Shown here piece by piece: positions 12,637 through 27,787 of a stretch of 64,000 nt of DNA (the stretch's first letter is position 1; each line of letters begins with the position of its first letter). The position numbers and the translations under genes are program-made. Source of the stretch: Deinococcus aetherius (GTDB lineage Bacteria > Deinococcota > Deinococci > Deinococcales > Deinococcaceae); assembly GCF_025997855.1 (NCBI RefSeq), contig NZ_AP026560.1, positions 2,305,001 through 2,369,000 of the forward strand, given 5' to 3'. The notes beneath the pieces were generated by a model. It was not told where the DNA came from, ran no database searches, and saw only the letters and a list, made by a program, of their open reading frames with translations.

Positions 12637-12672
12637 GGGCCGCCCCATGCCACCGGGCGGCCCTGTCTTCTC
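12637..12672. terminator. Bidirectional terminator between convergent genes
   Basis: GGGCCGCCC (12637-12645) pairs with GGGCGGCCC (12655-12663), followed by TGTCTTCT on the plus strand and GCCTCTTT on the minus strand. Confidence 0.65.
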
Positions 12673-12677
12673 CCCCC

Positions 12678-13136
<459 letters not shown>

Positions 13137-13143
13137 GCGGGGG

Positions 13144-13149
13144 AGTATA
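13144..13149 (-). promoter_or_regulatory. -10 element (TATACT), leaderless
   Basis: On the minus strand TATACT is followed by 7 bases and the ATG at 13136. Confidence 0.7.
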
Positions 13150-13176
13150 GCGGGGGCCGGGAGGGGGGCGGCGCCC

Positions 13177-13182
13177 TATCCT
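13177..13182 (+). promoter_or_regulatory. -10 element (TATCCT), leaderless
   Basis: TATCCT is 6 bases before the GTG at 13189. It decides this start over upstream in-frame codons that would run into the divergent gene. Confidence 0.65.
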
Positions 13183-13188
13183 GCCGGG

Positions 13189-14409
13189 GTGACCTCCCGG
13201 CATCTCCTTTCCACCTTCACGGGAGGTCTGCCGCGTCCCTTCTGGGTGATGTGGTGGGGCACGGTGGTCAACCGGCTGTGCGGGTTCGTCGTGCCCTTCC
13301 TCACGCTGTTCCTGACCGCGCGGCGCGACCTGACGCCCGTTCAGGCCGCCGTCGTCGTGAGCGCGCTGGGGCTGGGGAGCTTCCTCTCCCAACTGATCGG
13401 CGGGGCGCTGGCCGACCGGGTGGGCAGGAGGCGGGTGATGGTGCTCGCGCTGACGCTCAGCCCGCCCTTCCTGATCGTCCTGGGGCTGGCCCCGACTTAC
13501 CCGCTCATCCTGGTGGCCGCGTTCGTCTTCGCCCTGATCAGCGACATGTACCGGCCCGCCTCCAGCGCCGCCATCGCCGACCTCGTGCCGCCCGCCGAGC
13601 GGACCCGGGCGTACGGCCTGATGCACTGGGCGGTCAACCTGGGCTTCGCCTTCGCCCCCATCCTGGCGGGCCTGATCGCCGCGCGCTCGTACACGCTGCT
13701 CTTCGCGGTGGACGCCCTGACCCTGTTGCTGTACGGCGTGTTCATCCTCCTCGGCGTGCCGGAGACCGGGCGGCCGGGAGGGCACCGGGGGCCGCGTCCG
13801 GGGACCCTCGCCGTGCTGGGGCGGGAGCCGATGCTGCTGGCCTTCAGCGCGCTGACCCTGCTGTTCGCCCTGATCATGCGGCAGGCGTACGTCACCCTGC
13901 CGCTGGCGATGCGGGCCGACGGGCTGGGCGAGGACACGTACGGCGCGGTGATCGCCCTCAACGGCCTCGTCATCGCGGCGGTCGGGCTGTTCTCGGCGCG
14001 GGTCCTCGCGCCCCTCGTGGCCCCCCGCGTGCTGAGCGCGGCCCTGCTGCTGGCCGGTCTGGGCTTCGGGCTGGGCGCCCTGGCCGACACGCCCGCCGTC
14101 TACGCGCTGGGCGTGGTGGTCTGGACCCTCGGCGAGGTCGCGCAGGCGGCGGTCGCCCCGGGCCTGGCCGCCGCCCTGGCCCCGGCCCACCTGCGCGGCC
14201 TGTACGCGGGCGTGCTGGGGGCCACCCGGGGGCTAGGGGCCCTGATCGCCCCCGCCCTGGGCGGCTGGGTCCTGGAGCAGTACGGGAACGGGCTGTGGTG
14301 GGGCTGTCTGGGGCTCGGGCTGCTCGGGTCCCTGGGCTTTCTGCTTCTCAACGGACCGCTCCAGCGCCGCGTTCACCAGGGGGCAAGTGCCGACTCCACC
14401 CACGCCTGA
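13189..14409 (+). CDS. MFS transporter (MdtH-like drug/metabolite efflux type)
   Basis: 406 residues from GTG 13189 (VTSRHLLSTFTGGLPRPFWV). Twelve hydrophobic helices. Motif A is intact between helices 2 and 3 (GGALADRVGRRRVM), and RPASSAAIADLVPPAERTRAYG in helix 4-5 is typical of MdtH/YfcJ-like exporters. The substrate is not predictable. It stands alone between two leaderless promoters and a convergent ABC-F gene. Confidence 0.88.
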   Translation: MTSRHLLSTFTGGLPRPFWVMWWGTVVNRLCGFVVPFLTLFLTARRDLTPVQAAVVVSALGLGSFLSQLIGGALADRVGRRRVMVLALTLSPPFLIVLGLAPTYPLILVAAFVFALISDMYRPASSAAIADLVPPAERTRAYGLMHWAVNLGFAFAPILAGLIAARSYTLLFAVDALTLLLYGVFILLGVPETGRPGGHRGPRPGTLAVLGREPMLLAFSALTLLFALIMRQAYVTLPLAMRADGLGEDTYGAVIALNGLVIAAVGLFSARVLAPLVAPRVLSAALLLAGLGFGLGALADTPAVYALGVVVWTLGEVAQAAVAPGLAAALAPAHLRGLYAGVLGATRGLGALIAPALGGWVLEQYGNGLWWGCLGLGLLGSLGFLLLNGPLQRRVHQGASADSTHA

Positions 14410-14438
14410 CGGTCCCCCGAACGCTCAGAACGGACGGC

Positions 14439-16583
<2,145 letters not shown>

Positions 16584-16591
16584 CCGGACGC

Positions 16592-16597
16592 AGGCTA
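16592..16597 (-). promoter_or_regulatory. -10 element (TAGCCT) for the ABC-F gene
   Basis: Minus-strand TAGCCT is 8 bases before the ATG at 16583. Confidence 0.5.
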
Positions 16598-16725
16598 GCG
16601 TAGGGCGGCCGTTTTTCCGGTGCGGGCGGGCCAGAGCCTGCCCTGAGGCTCGTCTCACCGGGCCCGGGAAGAGCGGCCCACGACACGGTCGCGGGACAGG
16701 TGCCCCGCACCGCCTTGGAACCGGC

Positions 16726-16754
16726 TTGACATTTCCCACAAAGTCGGACACACT
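16726..16754 (+). promoter_or_regulatory. Promoter of the LacI-type regulator gene
   Basis: A perfect -35 TTGACA (16726-16731), 17-base spacer and CACACT (16749-16754) as -10. The expected start of transcription (about 16761) lies just upstream of the first operator. Confidence 0.7.
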
Positions 16755-16769
16755 GCCCCTACACAGTTT

Positions 16770-16783
16770 GAAATCGTTTGCAT
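16770..16783 (+). promoter_or_regulatory. LacI-family operator, copy 1
   Basis: GAAATCGTTTGCAT has a central CG and A/T-rich flanks as in LacI/GalR sites. It differs by one base from copy 2 at 16861-16874 and sits at about +10 of the promoter. Confidence 0.65.
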
Positions 16784-16860
16784 CCCTATCTGGGGATTTT
16801 CCTGCCAAACTCGCATTGTACCGTGCTTGTTCGGCCCCGGCCTCACCTTCTCGTGAAAGT

Positions 16861-16874
16861 GAAAGCGTTTGCAT
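16861..16874 (+). promoter_or_regulatory. LacI-family operator, copy 2
   Basis: GAAAGCGTTTGCAT overlaps the start codon (ATG 16873) of the regulator gene. Spaced 91 bases from copy 1, it would allow looping and autorepression. Confidence 0.65.
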
Positions 16875-17898
16875 GGTCGGTCTAGAGGACGTCGCAAAAC
16901 TCGCTCAGGTCTCTGCGGCCACGGCCTCGCGGGCGCTCTCGCGGCCGGAGCTGGTGGCCGAGACGACGCGCGAGCGGGTGCAGGAGGCGGCGCGGACCCT
17001 GGGATACCGGCCGAACGTGCTCGCCCGCAGCCTGCGCCAGCGCGGGAGCCGCACGCTGGGGCTGGTGGTGACGGACATCCTCAACCCCTTCCACGCGACG
17101 CTCGCCAAGGCCGTGCAGGACGTGGCCGAGGCGCAGGACTACACGGTCCTCATGTTCAACACCGACGAGGAGTCCGCCAAGGAGCGCCGGGCCTTCGAGA
17201 TCCTGCGCGGGCACCTGCCCCGGGGACTCATCGTGGTGCCCACGCCCGCCACCCACACCAACCTCGACCTGCTGCCGGGCCTGCCCGTGATTGAACTTGA
17301 CCGGGCGAGCGGTCGCCCCGGGGCGCACACCGTCCTCGTGGACAACGAGGTGGGGGCCTACCGGGCAGTGTCGTACCTGGCCGGGCTCGGGCACCGCTAC
17401 ATCGGCATGATCGTGGGGCGGCAGGACATCTCCACGGCGGTCGAGCGTCACGAGGGCTACCGCCGGGCCCTTCAGGACGCGGGCCTCCCCTACCGCCCCG
17501 AACTCGTGCGCCCCGGCAACCACCGCGAAGGAGACGGTCGGGCGGCGGCCCACGCGCTCCTTGCCCTCGCGCCGGGGGAACGCCCCACCGCCCTCTTCGT
17601 GGGCAACAACGAGATGACGGTGGGCGCGGTGCTCGCCGCCCGCGACCTGGGCCTGCGCCTGCCGGGGGACCTCTCCCTGGTGGGGTTCGACGACTCGCGC
17701 TGGGCGCAGACCATCCTCCCGGCCCTCACGGTGGTCGCGCAGCCCGCCTACGAACTCGGCGCCCTGGCCTGCCGCACCCTGCTGAGCCTGCTGGACGGGA
17801 GGGTGGTCCCCACCTCCACACGCCTGAACACGACCTTCATCGAGCGGGACTCGGCCGCTCCCTCCGCTTCCCACGCGCAGAAGGTGGGTTCCGCGTGA
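16873..17898 (+). CDS. LacI/GalR-family transcriptional regulator
   Basis: 341 residues from ATG 16873 (MVGLEDVAKLAQVSAATASR). The N-terminal helix-turn-helix with hinge helix is at about 3-57 (VSAATASRALSRP, LGYRPNVLARSLR). The periplasmic-binding-protein-like sensor domain follows (TLGLVVTDILNPFHATLAKA). It is followed with a 4-base overlap by the AllA-like gene and then a sugar ABC importer. Its two matching operators lie in its own leader. It probably senses the imported sugar (fructose-like) and represses the whole unit. Confidence 0.92.
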   Translation: MVGLEDVAKLAQVSAATASRALSRPELVAETTRERVQEAARTLGYRPNVLARSLRQRGSRTLGLVVTDILNPFHATLAKAVQDVAEAQDYTVLMFNTDEESAKERRAFEILRGHLPRGLIVVPTPATHTNLDLLPGLPVIELDRASGRPGAHTVLVDNEVGAYRAVSYLAGLGHRYIGMIVGRQDISTAVERHEGYRRALQDAGLPYRPELVRPGNHREGDGRAAAHALLALAPGERPTALFVGNNEMTVGAVLAARDLGLRLPGDLSLVGFDDSRWAQTILPALTVVAQPAYELGALACRTLLSLLDGRVVPTSTRLNTTFIERDSAAPSASHAQKVGSA

Positions 17899-18392
17899 CC
17901 TCTCCCGCGCCGCTCCCCGCCTCCGCCCTGGAGGCCGCCGCCTTCGCCCCCTTCGGCACGGTCCTGGGGCGTCCCGTCGGCGAGCCCACCCTGGAACGCG
18001 GAGACATCACCTTCTGGCACGCGACCGGGGACCTCGCGGGCCTGGGGGGCAGCGGGGTGACCGGGCACCTGATCGCCCACCGCCGCGACACCCTCCTGAC
18101 CCAGATCGAGCGCCACGTCCAGACGCCCGAGGTGTTCCTGGCCCTCGGCGGCCGGAGCATGTTCGTCGTCGGGGCGCCCGGGGACGCCGACCCGGGGAGC
18201 CTGCGCGTCTTCGTGATCGAGCCGGGCGAGGGCGTGCTCCTGCATCCCGGCACCTGGCACTGGGCGCCGTATCCCCTCACCCCCACCGCCAGCTTCCTGA
18301 TCGTGCTGCGCGCCGAGACGCCCGAGCACGACATCGAGACCCTGGAGATTCCCCCACGCCGCCTGGAGGCCAGCCCCGTGCCGAGCCCCTGA
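17895..18392 (+). CDS. Ureidoglycolate lyase (AllA)-like cupin protein
   Basis: 165 residues from GTG 17895, overlapping the regulator stop (GTGA). AllA-like features: FAPFGTVLGRP near the N-terminus, the core ERHVQTPEVFLALGG, and EPGEGVLLHPGTWHWAPYPL, which is close to the conserved HPGTWHHA segment. AllA acts on ureidoglycolate from purine degradation. No other allantoin gene is nearby and the operon is a sugar importer, so this copy may have a sugar-related or unknown substrate. Family secure, reaction not. Confidence 0.75.
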   Translation: MTSPAPLPASALEAAAFAPFGTVLGRPVGEPTLERGDITFWHATGDLAGLGGSGVTGHLIAHRRDTLLTQIERHVQTPEVFLALGGRSMFVVGAPGDADPGSLRVFVIEPGEGVLLHPGTWHWAPYPLTPTASFLIVLRAETPEHDIETLEIPPRRLEASPVPSP

Positions 18393-18495
18393 TCCTGGCC
18401 CTTCCCCCCGGTGCCCGCCACCTCCCCGACCTCTCCCCGGCACCGCTCTCGTCCGCCCCCGGCCCTTCGCCCCCACTCACCCCAGGAGAAGCACC

Positions 18496-19515
18496 ATGCG
18501 CACCCCCACCAAGTTCGTGACCGCCACCCTCGCCGCCGCCACCGTCCTCGGCCTCGCGTTCGCGCAGGGCAACCAGCCCGTGATCGGACTCATCACGAAG
18601 ACGGACACCAACCCCTTCTTCGTGAAGATGAAAGAGGGCGCGCAACAGCAAGCCACAAAGCTCGGGGCGAAGCTGCTCACTGCGGCGGGCAAGTCGGACG
18701 GCGACAACGCCTCGCAGGTCGCCGCCATCGAGAACATGGTGGGTGCGGGCGCCAAGACCATCCTGATCACCCCGGCCGACTCCAAGGCCATCGTGCCCGC
18801 GATCAAAAAGGCGCAGGCCCAGGGTGTGCAGGTCATCGCGCTCGACTCCCCGACCGAGCCTGCCAGCGCGGTCAACGCCCTGTTCGCCACCAACAACTTC
18901 CAGGCGGGCGTCCTCATCGGGCGCTACGCGAAGGCCATGATGGGCAACAAGCCCCTCAAGATCGCCACCATCGACCTGTTCCCCGGGGCGGCGGTGGGCG
19001 TGCTGCGGCACAACGGCTTCCTGGCCGGGCTGGGCCAGAAGAACAATGGTCAGGCGATCACCGACAAGCTCACCACCCAGGTGACGGGCGGCGTCGTGGT
19101 GTGCTCGCAAGACGGCTTCGGCGACCAGGCCAAGGGGCAGACCGCGATGGAGAACTGCCTCCAGAAGAACCCCGACATCAACCTCGTGTACACGATCAAC
19201 GAGCCTTCCGGCTACGGCGCCTATCAGGCCCTGAAGAACGCGGGCAAGGAAAAGGACGTGATGATCGTCTCGGTGGACGGCGGCTGCAACGGCGTGCGCG
19301 GGGTGCAAAGCGGCGTCTTCGCGGCGACCAGCCAGCAGTACCCGCTGAAGATGGCGGCGATGGGCGTGGAGGCGGGCGTGCAGTTCGCCAAGGCGAACAA
19401 GGCGGTCAAGAGCGGGTACACCGACACCGGCGTGACCCTGATCGCCGCCAAGCCCGCCGCCGGGGTGCCCAGCCAGGGCGTGCAGTACGGTCTCGCCAAC
19501 TGCTGGGGCAAGTAA
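18496..19515 (+). CDS. frcB: Sugar ABC transporter substrate-binding protein (FrcB-like)
   Basis: 339 residues with a signal peptide (MRTPTKFVTATLAAATVLGL, cleavage near AFA-QG at 23-24). A periplasmic-binding-protein type 1 domain begins IGLITKTDTNPFFVKMKEGA, very like FrcB of the fructose importer of rhizobia. Later come NFQAGVLIGRYAKA and VVCSQDGFGDQAKGQTAMEN. No lipobox cysteine is seen, so it is free or weakly held outside the membrane. Start codon ATG after an AGGAGAAGCACC leader (AGGAG). It forms an importer with the permease and ATPase that follow. Confidence 0.88.
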   Translation: MRTPTKFVTATLAAATVLGLAFAQGNQPVIGLITKTDTNPFFVKMKEGAQQQATKLGAKLLTAAGKSDGDNASQVAAIENMVGAGAKTILITPADSKAIVPAIKKAQAQGVQVIALDSPTEPASAVNALFATNNFQAGVLIGRYAKAMMGNKPLKIATIDLFPGAAVGVLRHNGFLAGLGQKNNGQAITDKLTTQVTGGVVVCSQDGFGDQAKGQTAMENCLQKNPDINLVYTINEPSGYGAYQALKNAGKEKDVMIVSVDGGCNGVRGVQSGVFAATSQQYPLKMAAMGVEAGVQFAKANKAVKSGYTDTGVTLIAAKPAAGVPSQGVQYGLANCWGK

Positions 19516-19524
19516 GCCAAGCGA

Positions 19525-19550
19525 GGAGGCCCGGCGCGCCTGACGCCTCC
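19525..19550 (+). promoter_or_regulatory. Stem-loop after the binding-protein gene
   Basis: GGAGGC (19525-19530) pairs with GCCTCC (19545-19550), extended by nearby GC pairs. Such hairpins behind binding-protein genes often stabilise the upstream message and lower permease expression; no T-run is present. Confidence 0.35.
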
Positions 19551-19639
19551 CGGGAGGGTCTGCTCGCGCGGGCCTTCCCGCTTCTCGGTAAGGAACTGCC
19601 CCAGCCCTGCCCCCGAACCCCCTGAAAGGACCCCGGCGG

Positions 19640-20635
19640 ATGACCACCACTCCTCCCCCTCTCGCCAAGGCCCCCGACCGCCTCACCCTGCGTGAGCGGC
19701 TGCCCTCGGTCGCCATCCTGGGGCCGCTGCTCGCGCTGCTCCTCGCCGTCATCTTCTTCTCCACCCAGTCCGACCGCTTTCTGAGCCCGCAGAACTTCTC
19801 GCTGATCTTTCAGCAGGTGTCCTACGTCGCCGTGCTCGCCATCGGGCAGACCCTGATCATCCTGACGTCGGGCATCGACCTCGCGGCGGGCGTGATCATG
19901 GCGCTGGGTGGCGTGGTCATGACCCGGCTGGCGGTGAACTCGGGCCTCAATCCGTACCTCGCCATCGGGCTCGGGCTGCTCGCCACCACCTTCGTCGGGT
20001 GGATCAACGGCCTCTTGATCACGCGCCTGAGGCTGCCCCCCTTCATCGTGACGCTGGGCATGTTCGGCATCGTGTTCGGGTTCACCCAGGTCTACTCGCG
20101 CTCGGAGACGGTCTCCAGCCTGCCGGACCCCCTCACCTTCTTCGGCTCCGTCTTCCGCATCGGGGCGACGAGCTGGACCTACGGCACGGTCCTGATGCTG
20201 GCGCTGTACCTGCTGACCCACCTGATCCTGACCCAGACCTCGCCGGGGCGCCACCTCTACGCGGTGGGCAACAACCCCGAGGCCGCGAGATTGACGGGCA
20301 TTCCCACCAACCGGGTGATCCTGCTGGTCTACACGCTCGCCGGGCTGACCTACGGCATCGCCGCGTTGCTGCTGACCGCTCGCACGGGCGTGGGCGACCC
20401 CAACGCCGGGCAGACCGAGGCGCTGGCGTCCATCACCGCCGTCGTGCTGGGCGGCACCAGCCTCTTCGGCGGGCGGGGCGCCGTCGTGGGGACGCTGCTC
20501 GGGGCCCTGATCGTCGGCGTGTTCACGAACGGCCTGACCCTGATGGGCGTGCCCTCGGTGTACCAGTACATCATCACCGGCGTGCTGACGATTCTGGCGG
20601 TTGCGGTCGACCAGCTCTCCCGGAGGAAGGCGTAA
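19640..20635 (+). CDS. frcC: Sugar ABC transporter permease (FrcC-like)
   Basis: 331 residues, ribose/xylose/fructose permease family, with about ten membrane helices. Typical segments: QTLIILTSGIDLAAGVIMALGG, PPFIVTLGMFGIVFG, and the cytoplasmic coupling loop AVGNNPEAARLTGIPTNRVILL (EAA-like). A C-terminal GTSLFGGRGAVVGTLLGALI follows. ATG 19640 follows AAAGGA at about -14. It is directly followed by the ATPase gene with a 4-base gap. Confidence 0.9.
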   Translation: MTTTPPPLAKAPDRLTLRERLPSVAILGPLLALLLAVIFFSTQSDRFLSPQNFSLIFQQVSYVAVLAIGQTLIILTSGIDLAAGVIMALGGVVMTRLAVNSGLNPYLAIGLGLLATTFVGWINGLLITRLRLPPFIVTLGMFGIVFGFTQVYSRSETVSSLPDPLTFFGSVFRIGATSWTYGTVLMLALYLLTHLILTQTSPGRHLYAVGNNPEAARLTGIPTNRVILLVYTLAGLTYGIAALLLTARTGVGDPNAGQTEALASITAVVLGGTSLFGGRGAVVGTLLGALIVGVFTNGLTLMGVPSVYQYIITGVLTILAVAVDQLSRRKA

Positions 20636-20639
20636 CGAG

Positions 20640-21467
<828 letters not shown>

Positions 21468-21538
21468 GGCCGACCGGCAGAGCACCCCTCATTCGTGCTG
21501 TCCCCACTTGACAGGGGGCAGCATCTCGTCTTTATTGA

Positions 21539-21714
21539 GAGCGTGTTATCAATACCAGCATCGAGCAGGACGGGGAGGCATAGAAGCCCCCGTCTCTGCC
21601 GGTGCCGCTGCGCTCGTTGCGTGGGAAAACTCTGGGATTCCAGCTAGCGGTGTGGCCGGAAGGGTGGCTTGACCGCCATCTTCCGGGCAGCAACAAGCTG
21701 CTGACAGAGGTCAC
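21539..21714. mobile_element. Solo IS-like end / decayed element
   Basis: GAGCGTGTTATC (21539-21550) resembles the termini of the MITE-like elements (GAGCGTGTTT). The following 160 bases are unlike the neighbouring genes and have no functional frame. A partner inverted end is not visible. This sequence fills most of the gap between frcA and the next gene (21468-21794). Confidence 0.35.
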
Positions 21715-21794
21715 GCTGACCCCATTGCCCCCTCGACCCTGGCGCCGAACACGCCGAGGTCTCCCCCTCTTCCCACGCGAAGCGAGAACAAGAC

Positions 21795-22724
21795 ATGAAA
21801 ACTTCCTACGACGTGATCGTGGTCGGCGCCAGCAACGCCGGTCTCAGCGCCGCCCTCGTGCTGGGGCGGGCCTGCCGCTCGGTGCTCGTGCTGGACGGCG
21901 GCCCGCCCCGCAACGCTCCCGCCGACGCCGCGCACGGCTTCCTGACCCGCGACGGCACGCTGCCCGCCGAACTCCTGCGGATCGCCCGCGAACAGCTCAT
22001 CCCCTACGGCGTCGAGGTTCGGCCCGTGGCGGCGGCAGGAGCGCGAGCCCTCCCCGAAGGCTTCCAGGTCGAGCTGGCGGGCGGCGAGTTGGTGGAGGCA
22101 CGCCGTCTGCTGCTCGCCTCGGGTGTCCGCGACCTTCTCCCCGAGGTGCCGGGCCTGCGCGAGCGGTGGGGCCAGAGCGTCCACCACTGCCCGTACTGCC
22201 ACGGCTGGGAGGTGCGGGACGAGCCCATCGCCGTGTATGGCCGGGGAGATATGGCCTTTCACCAGGCCGTGCTGCTGCACCACTGGTCGCCCGACCTGGT
22301 CCTGCTGACGGGCGGCCCTGCTGAGATGACGGCAGATCAACGCCACCAGCTCTCGGCCCTCGGAATCGAGGTGATCGAGTCGGCGGTCGAGCGGCTCGAA
22401 GGTCCGGGGCCGCAGCTCCAGCGGGTGGTGTTTCAGGGCGGCGGGAGTCTCGCGCGCTCGGCCCTGTTCGTCGGGCCCCGGCAGGAGCAACGCTCCACGC
22501 TTCCGACCGAGTTGGGGTGCGCGTGTACAGAGGACGGCGTGTATGTGAACACCCAGCCTGGCGGGCAGACCAGCGTGCCCGGCGTGTACGCAGCGGGTGA
22601 CATGACCGGACCTCTCCAGCAGGTGGCGCAGGCGGTCGCCGGGGGCGCGCTCGCCGCCGCCACGTTGAACAACGAGTTGATCTTCGCGGACGCCCGGAGG
22701 CAGGCCGTCGCCACGGGGCGCTGA
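21795..22724 (+). CDS. Thioredoxin-reductase-like FAD/NAD(P) oxidoreductase
   Basis: 309 residues. The FAD-binding GASNAGLSAALVLGRA begins at about 11, the redox-active CPYC is Cys132/Cys135 (HHCPYCHGWEV), and VYAAGDMTGPLQQVAQAVAGG near the C-terminus is the second FAD motif. The NADPH Rossmann segment (IAVYGRGDMAFHQA) lacks a tidy GxGxxA. The CPYCHG form and the length fit small TrxB-like disulfide oxidoreductases that are not strict thioredoxin reductases. Substrate unknown. Start ATG 21795; it ends before a strong shared terminator. Confidence 0.85.
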   Translation: MKTSYDVIVVGASNAGLSAALVLGRACRSVLVLDGGPPRNAPADAAHGFLTRDGTLPAELLRIAREQLIPYGVEVRPVAAAGARALPEGFQVELAGGELVEARRLLLASGVRDLLPEVPGLRERWGQSVHHCPYCHGWEVRDEPIAVYGRGDMAFHQAVLLHHWSPDLVLLTGGPAEMTADQRHQLSALGIEVIESAVERLEGPGPQLQRVVFQGGGSLARSALFVGPRQEQRSTLPTELGCACTEDGVYVNTQPGGQTSVPGVYAAGDMTGPLQQVAQAVAGGALAAATLNNELIFADARRQAVATGR

Positions 22725-22753
22725 CCTTCCCTGGCCCGCAACCCGCACAACGC

Positions 22754-22787
22754 AAGCTCCCGCCGGGGCGAACCTCGGCGGGAGCTT
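22754..22787. terminator. Bidirectional terminator
   Basis: AAGCTCCCGCCG (22754-22765) pairs perfectly with CGGCGGGAGCTT (22776-22787) between two converging genes. Confidence 0.75.
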
Positions 22788-22800
22788 GGTGTGATGGGGG

Positions 22801-23319
<519 letters not shown>

Positions 23320-23389
23320 CAAGGTCGTTACCTCCTGTGACTGGAAGCGGCTCGGCGGCTCTCGCAGTGCCTCCCGCTCAACTGCTCAT

Positions 23390-23418
23390 AGATTAAAACC
23401 TGAGTGCCTGCGTGTCAA
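23390..23418 (-). promoter_or_regulatory. hsp20 promoter
   Basis: On the minus strand: TTGACA (23418-23413), 17-base spacer, TAATCT (23395-23390). Upstream lies TTAAGACGCATTAA, an imperfect TTAA-flanked palindrome. No HspR or CIRCE site was recognised. Confidence 0.75.
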
Positions 23419-23491
23419 GTTTAATGCGTCTTAAAGAGGGCAAGCAAGGCTGAGCCTGGGCCCTCCCCTCCCAGCCTGCTGCGCTCCGGTG

Positions 23492-23497
23492 TACACT
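23492..23497 (+). promoter_or_regulatory. -10 element of the pyr leader (TACACT)
   Basis: TACACT at 23492-23497 would start a leader of about 200 bases ahead of pyrR. No good -35 is visible. Confidence 0.5.
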
Positions 23498-23503
23498 CCC
23501 CGG

Positions 23504-25197
<1,694 letters not shown>

Positions 25198-25199
25198 GC

Positions 25200-25673
25200 G
25201 TGAGGGCGATGCCCCGTGTTGCCCTCTCACCCCTCCAACTTGCCTGTGTGCTGGGTCTGATCCACGCGGCGTTCAGCCTGTACTGGGCACTGGGCGGACG
25301 CTGGCTACTGGAAACGGTGGGCCAGGGACCACGGGAATTGTTGAAGTCAGGGCCCTTGAGTGTGGGGGCTTCACTGGGGTTGATCGCGTTGTTCAAGGCG
25401 GCAGCGGCCATTCTTCCTGTATTGAACGGGCAGGATCGTCTGCCCTGGCCGAAGCTCTGGCGCGGCATCAGTTGGGTGGGCGGTGTGTTCCTGATCCTGT
25501 ACGGTGGCGTCAACACATTGGTGGCCTGGGGCGTCCTGAGCGGTCTGGTTGCCTCGCCAGGGTATAACCGTTCGGCCATGCTGGGGCACGCAGCCCTCTG
25601 GGACCCACTGTTTTTGCTCTGGGGTGCGGCGTTGGTATTGCATCTGTGGCTTTCCCGTCCTGTACGTACATAA
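25200..25673 (+). CDS. Small integral membrane protein (DUF3995-like)
   Basis: 157 residues from GTG 25200 (GGAG at 25191-25194 gives 5-base spacing; the ATG at 25209 is too far). Four hydrophobic helices: QLACVLGLIHAAFSLYWALG, LIALFKAAAAILPVLNG, ISWVGGVFLILYGGVNTLVA and DPLFLLWGAALVLHLWL. The WALGG.W motif after helix 1 is like DUF3995 proteins. Its codon usage and GC content are lower than the flanking pyr genes, which suggests acquisition. It splits pyrB from pyrC but keeps the operon direction. Confidence 0.7.
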   Translation: MRAMPRVALSPLQLACVLGLIHAAFSLYWALGGRWLLETVGQGPRELLKSGPLSVGASLGLIALFKAAAAILPVLNGQDRLPWPKLWRGISWVGGVFLILYGGVNTLVAWGVLSGLVASPGYNRSAMLGHAALWDPLFLLWGAALVLHLWLSRPVRT

Positions 25674-25683
25674 GAGGTTATTT

Positions 25684-26933
<1,250 letters not shown>

Positions 26934-26937
<4 letters not shown>

Positions 26938-27764
26938 GACGGGCAGCCTGGACGGTGGGGCTGGGGCTGAGTGCCCTGACGGGAGTCGCGCTCGCCCAGG
27001 CCTACACCTTCGAGGTCAACCATCACCGGCACGAGCTTCCCGGCCTGCGCTCACCGCTGCGGGTCGTCCAGCTCTCGGACCTCCACTACGGGCCCTATAT
27101 GGGGCGCGGGTCGGTGCGAGGGTGGGTGGACGCGGCGCTGGCCCTGCGGCCCGATGTGGTGCTCGTGACGGGGGACTTCGTGGACCGGCGCGGCACGTCC
27201 TCTCTGGAACCCCTGTTCGAAGAACTCGCCCGGCTGCGCGCCCCTCTGGGCGTGTGGGGGGTCTGGGGCAACCACGACCTTGCCTACCTCCGCCGGGCGG
27301 CCCACCGCGAAGGCAGGTCCACCGAGGCGGCGCGCGAGGCTTTCGCAGGGAAGCTCCGGCGGGCAGGCATCCGCATCCTGCGCAACGAGGGGGCGCCGCT
27401 GCGGGAGGACGTGTTCCTGGCGGGCGTGGACGATCTGCGGCGGGGAGAGGTGAGACTTGAGGCGGCTCTGAGCCAAGCCCCGGCCGGGGGCGCCGTGCTC
27501 CTCATGAGCCACACCCCCGACCTCCTGCCCGAGGTGCCCGGGCGCGTCGGCCTGAGCCTGTGCGGCCACACACACGGGGGACAGGTGTGCCTGCCCCTCG
27601 TCGGGCCCCTCGTCACGTCCAGCCGCTTCGGGCGGCGCTTCGCCTCCGGGTTCGTGCAGGGTCCGGCGCCCGGCTTCGTCTCACGCGGGCTCGGCGTAAC
27701 GACCCTTCCCTTCCGGCTGAACTGCCCGCCCGAGGTCGTCGTGTTCGATTTCGTGCCCGGCTGA
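26934..27764 (+). CDS. Metallophosphoesterase (YkuE-like), exported or anchored
   Basis: 276 residues from TTG 26934, which overlaps the pyrC stop and has GGGAGG just upstream. A short hydrophobic N-terminus (AAWTVGLGLSALTGVALAQA) looks like a signal peptide. The calcineurin-like metal motifs are all present: LSDLHYGP (Asp49, His51), GDFVDRR, WGNHDLAYL, LLMSHTPDL and CGHTHGGQV. The substrate could be a lipid- or sugar-phosphate. Coupling to pyrC is positional; no pyrimidine role is implied. Confidence 0.87.
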
Positions 27765-27787
27765 AGGGCGGAACCTGGGCGGGATCG

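Noticed and set aside
23340..23420. HspR (HAIR) or CIRCE operator at hsp20
   Set aside because: Neither CTTGAGT-N7-ACTCAAG nor TTAGCACTC-type arms are present.
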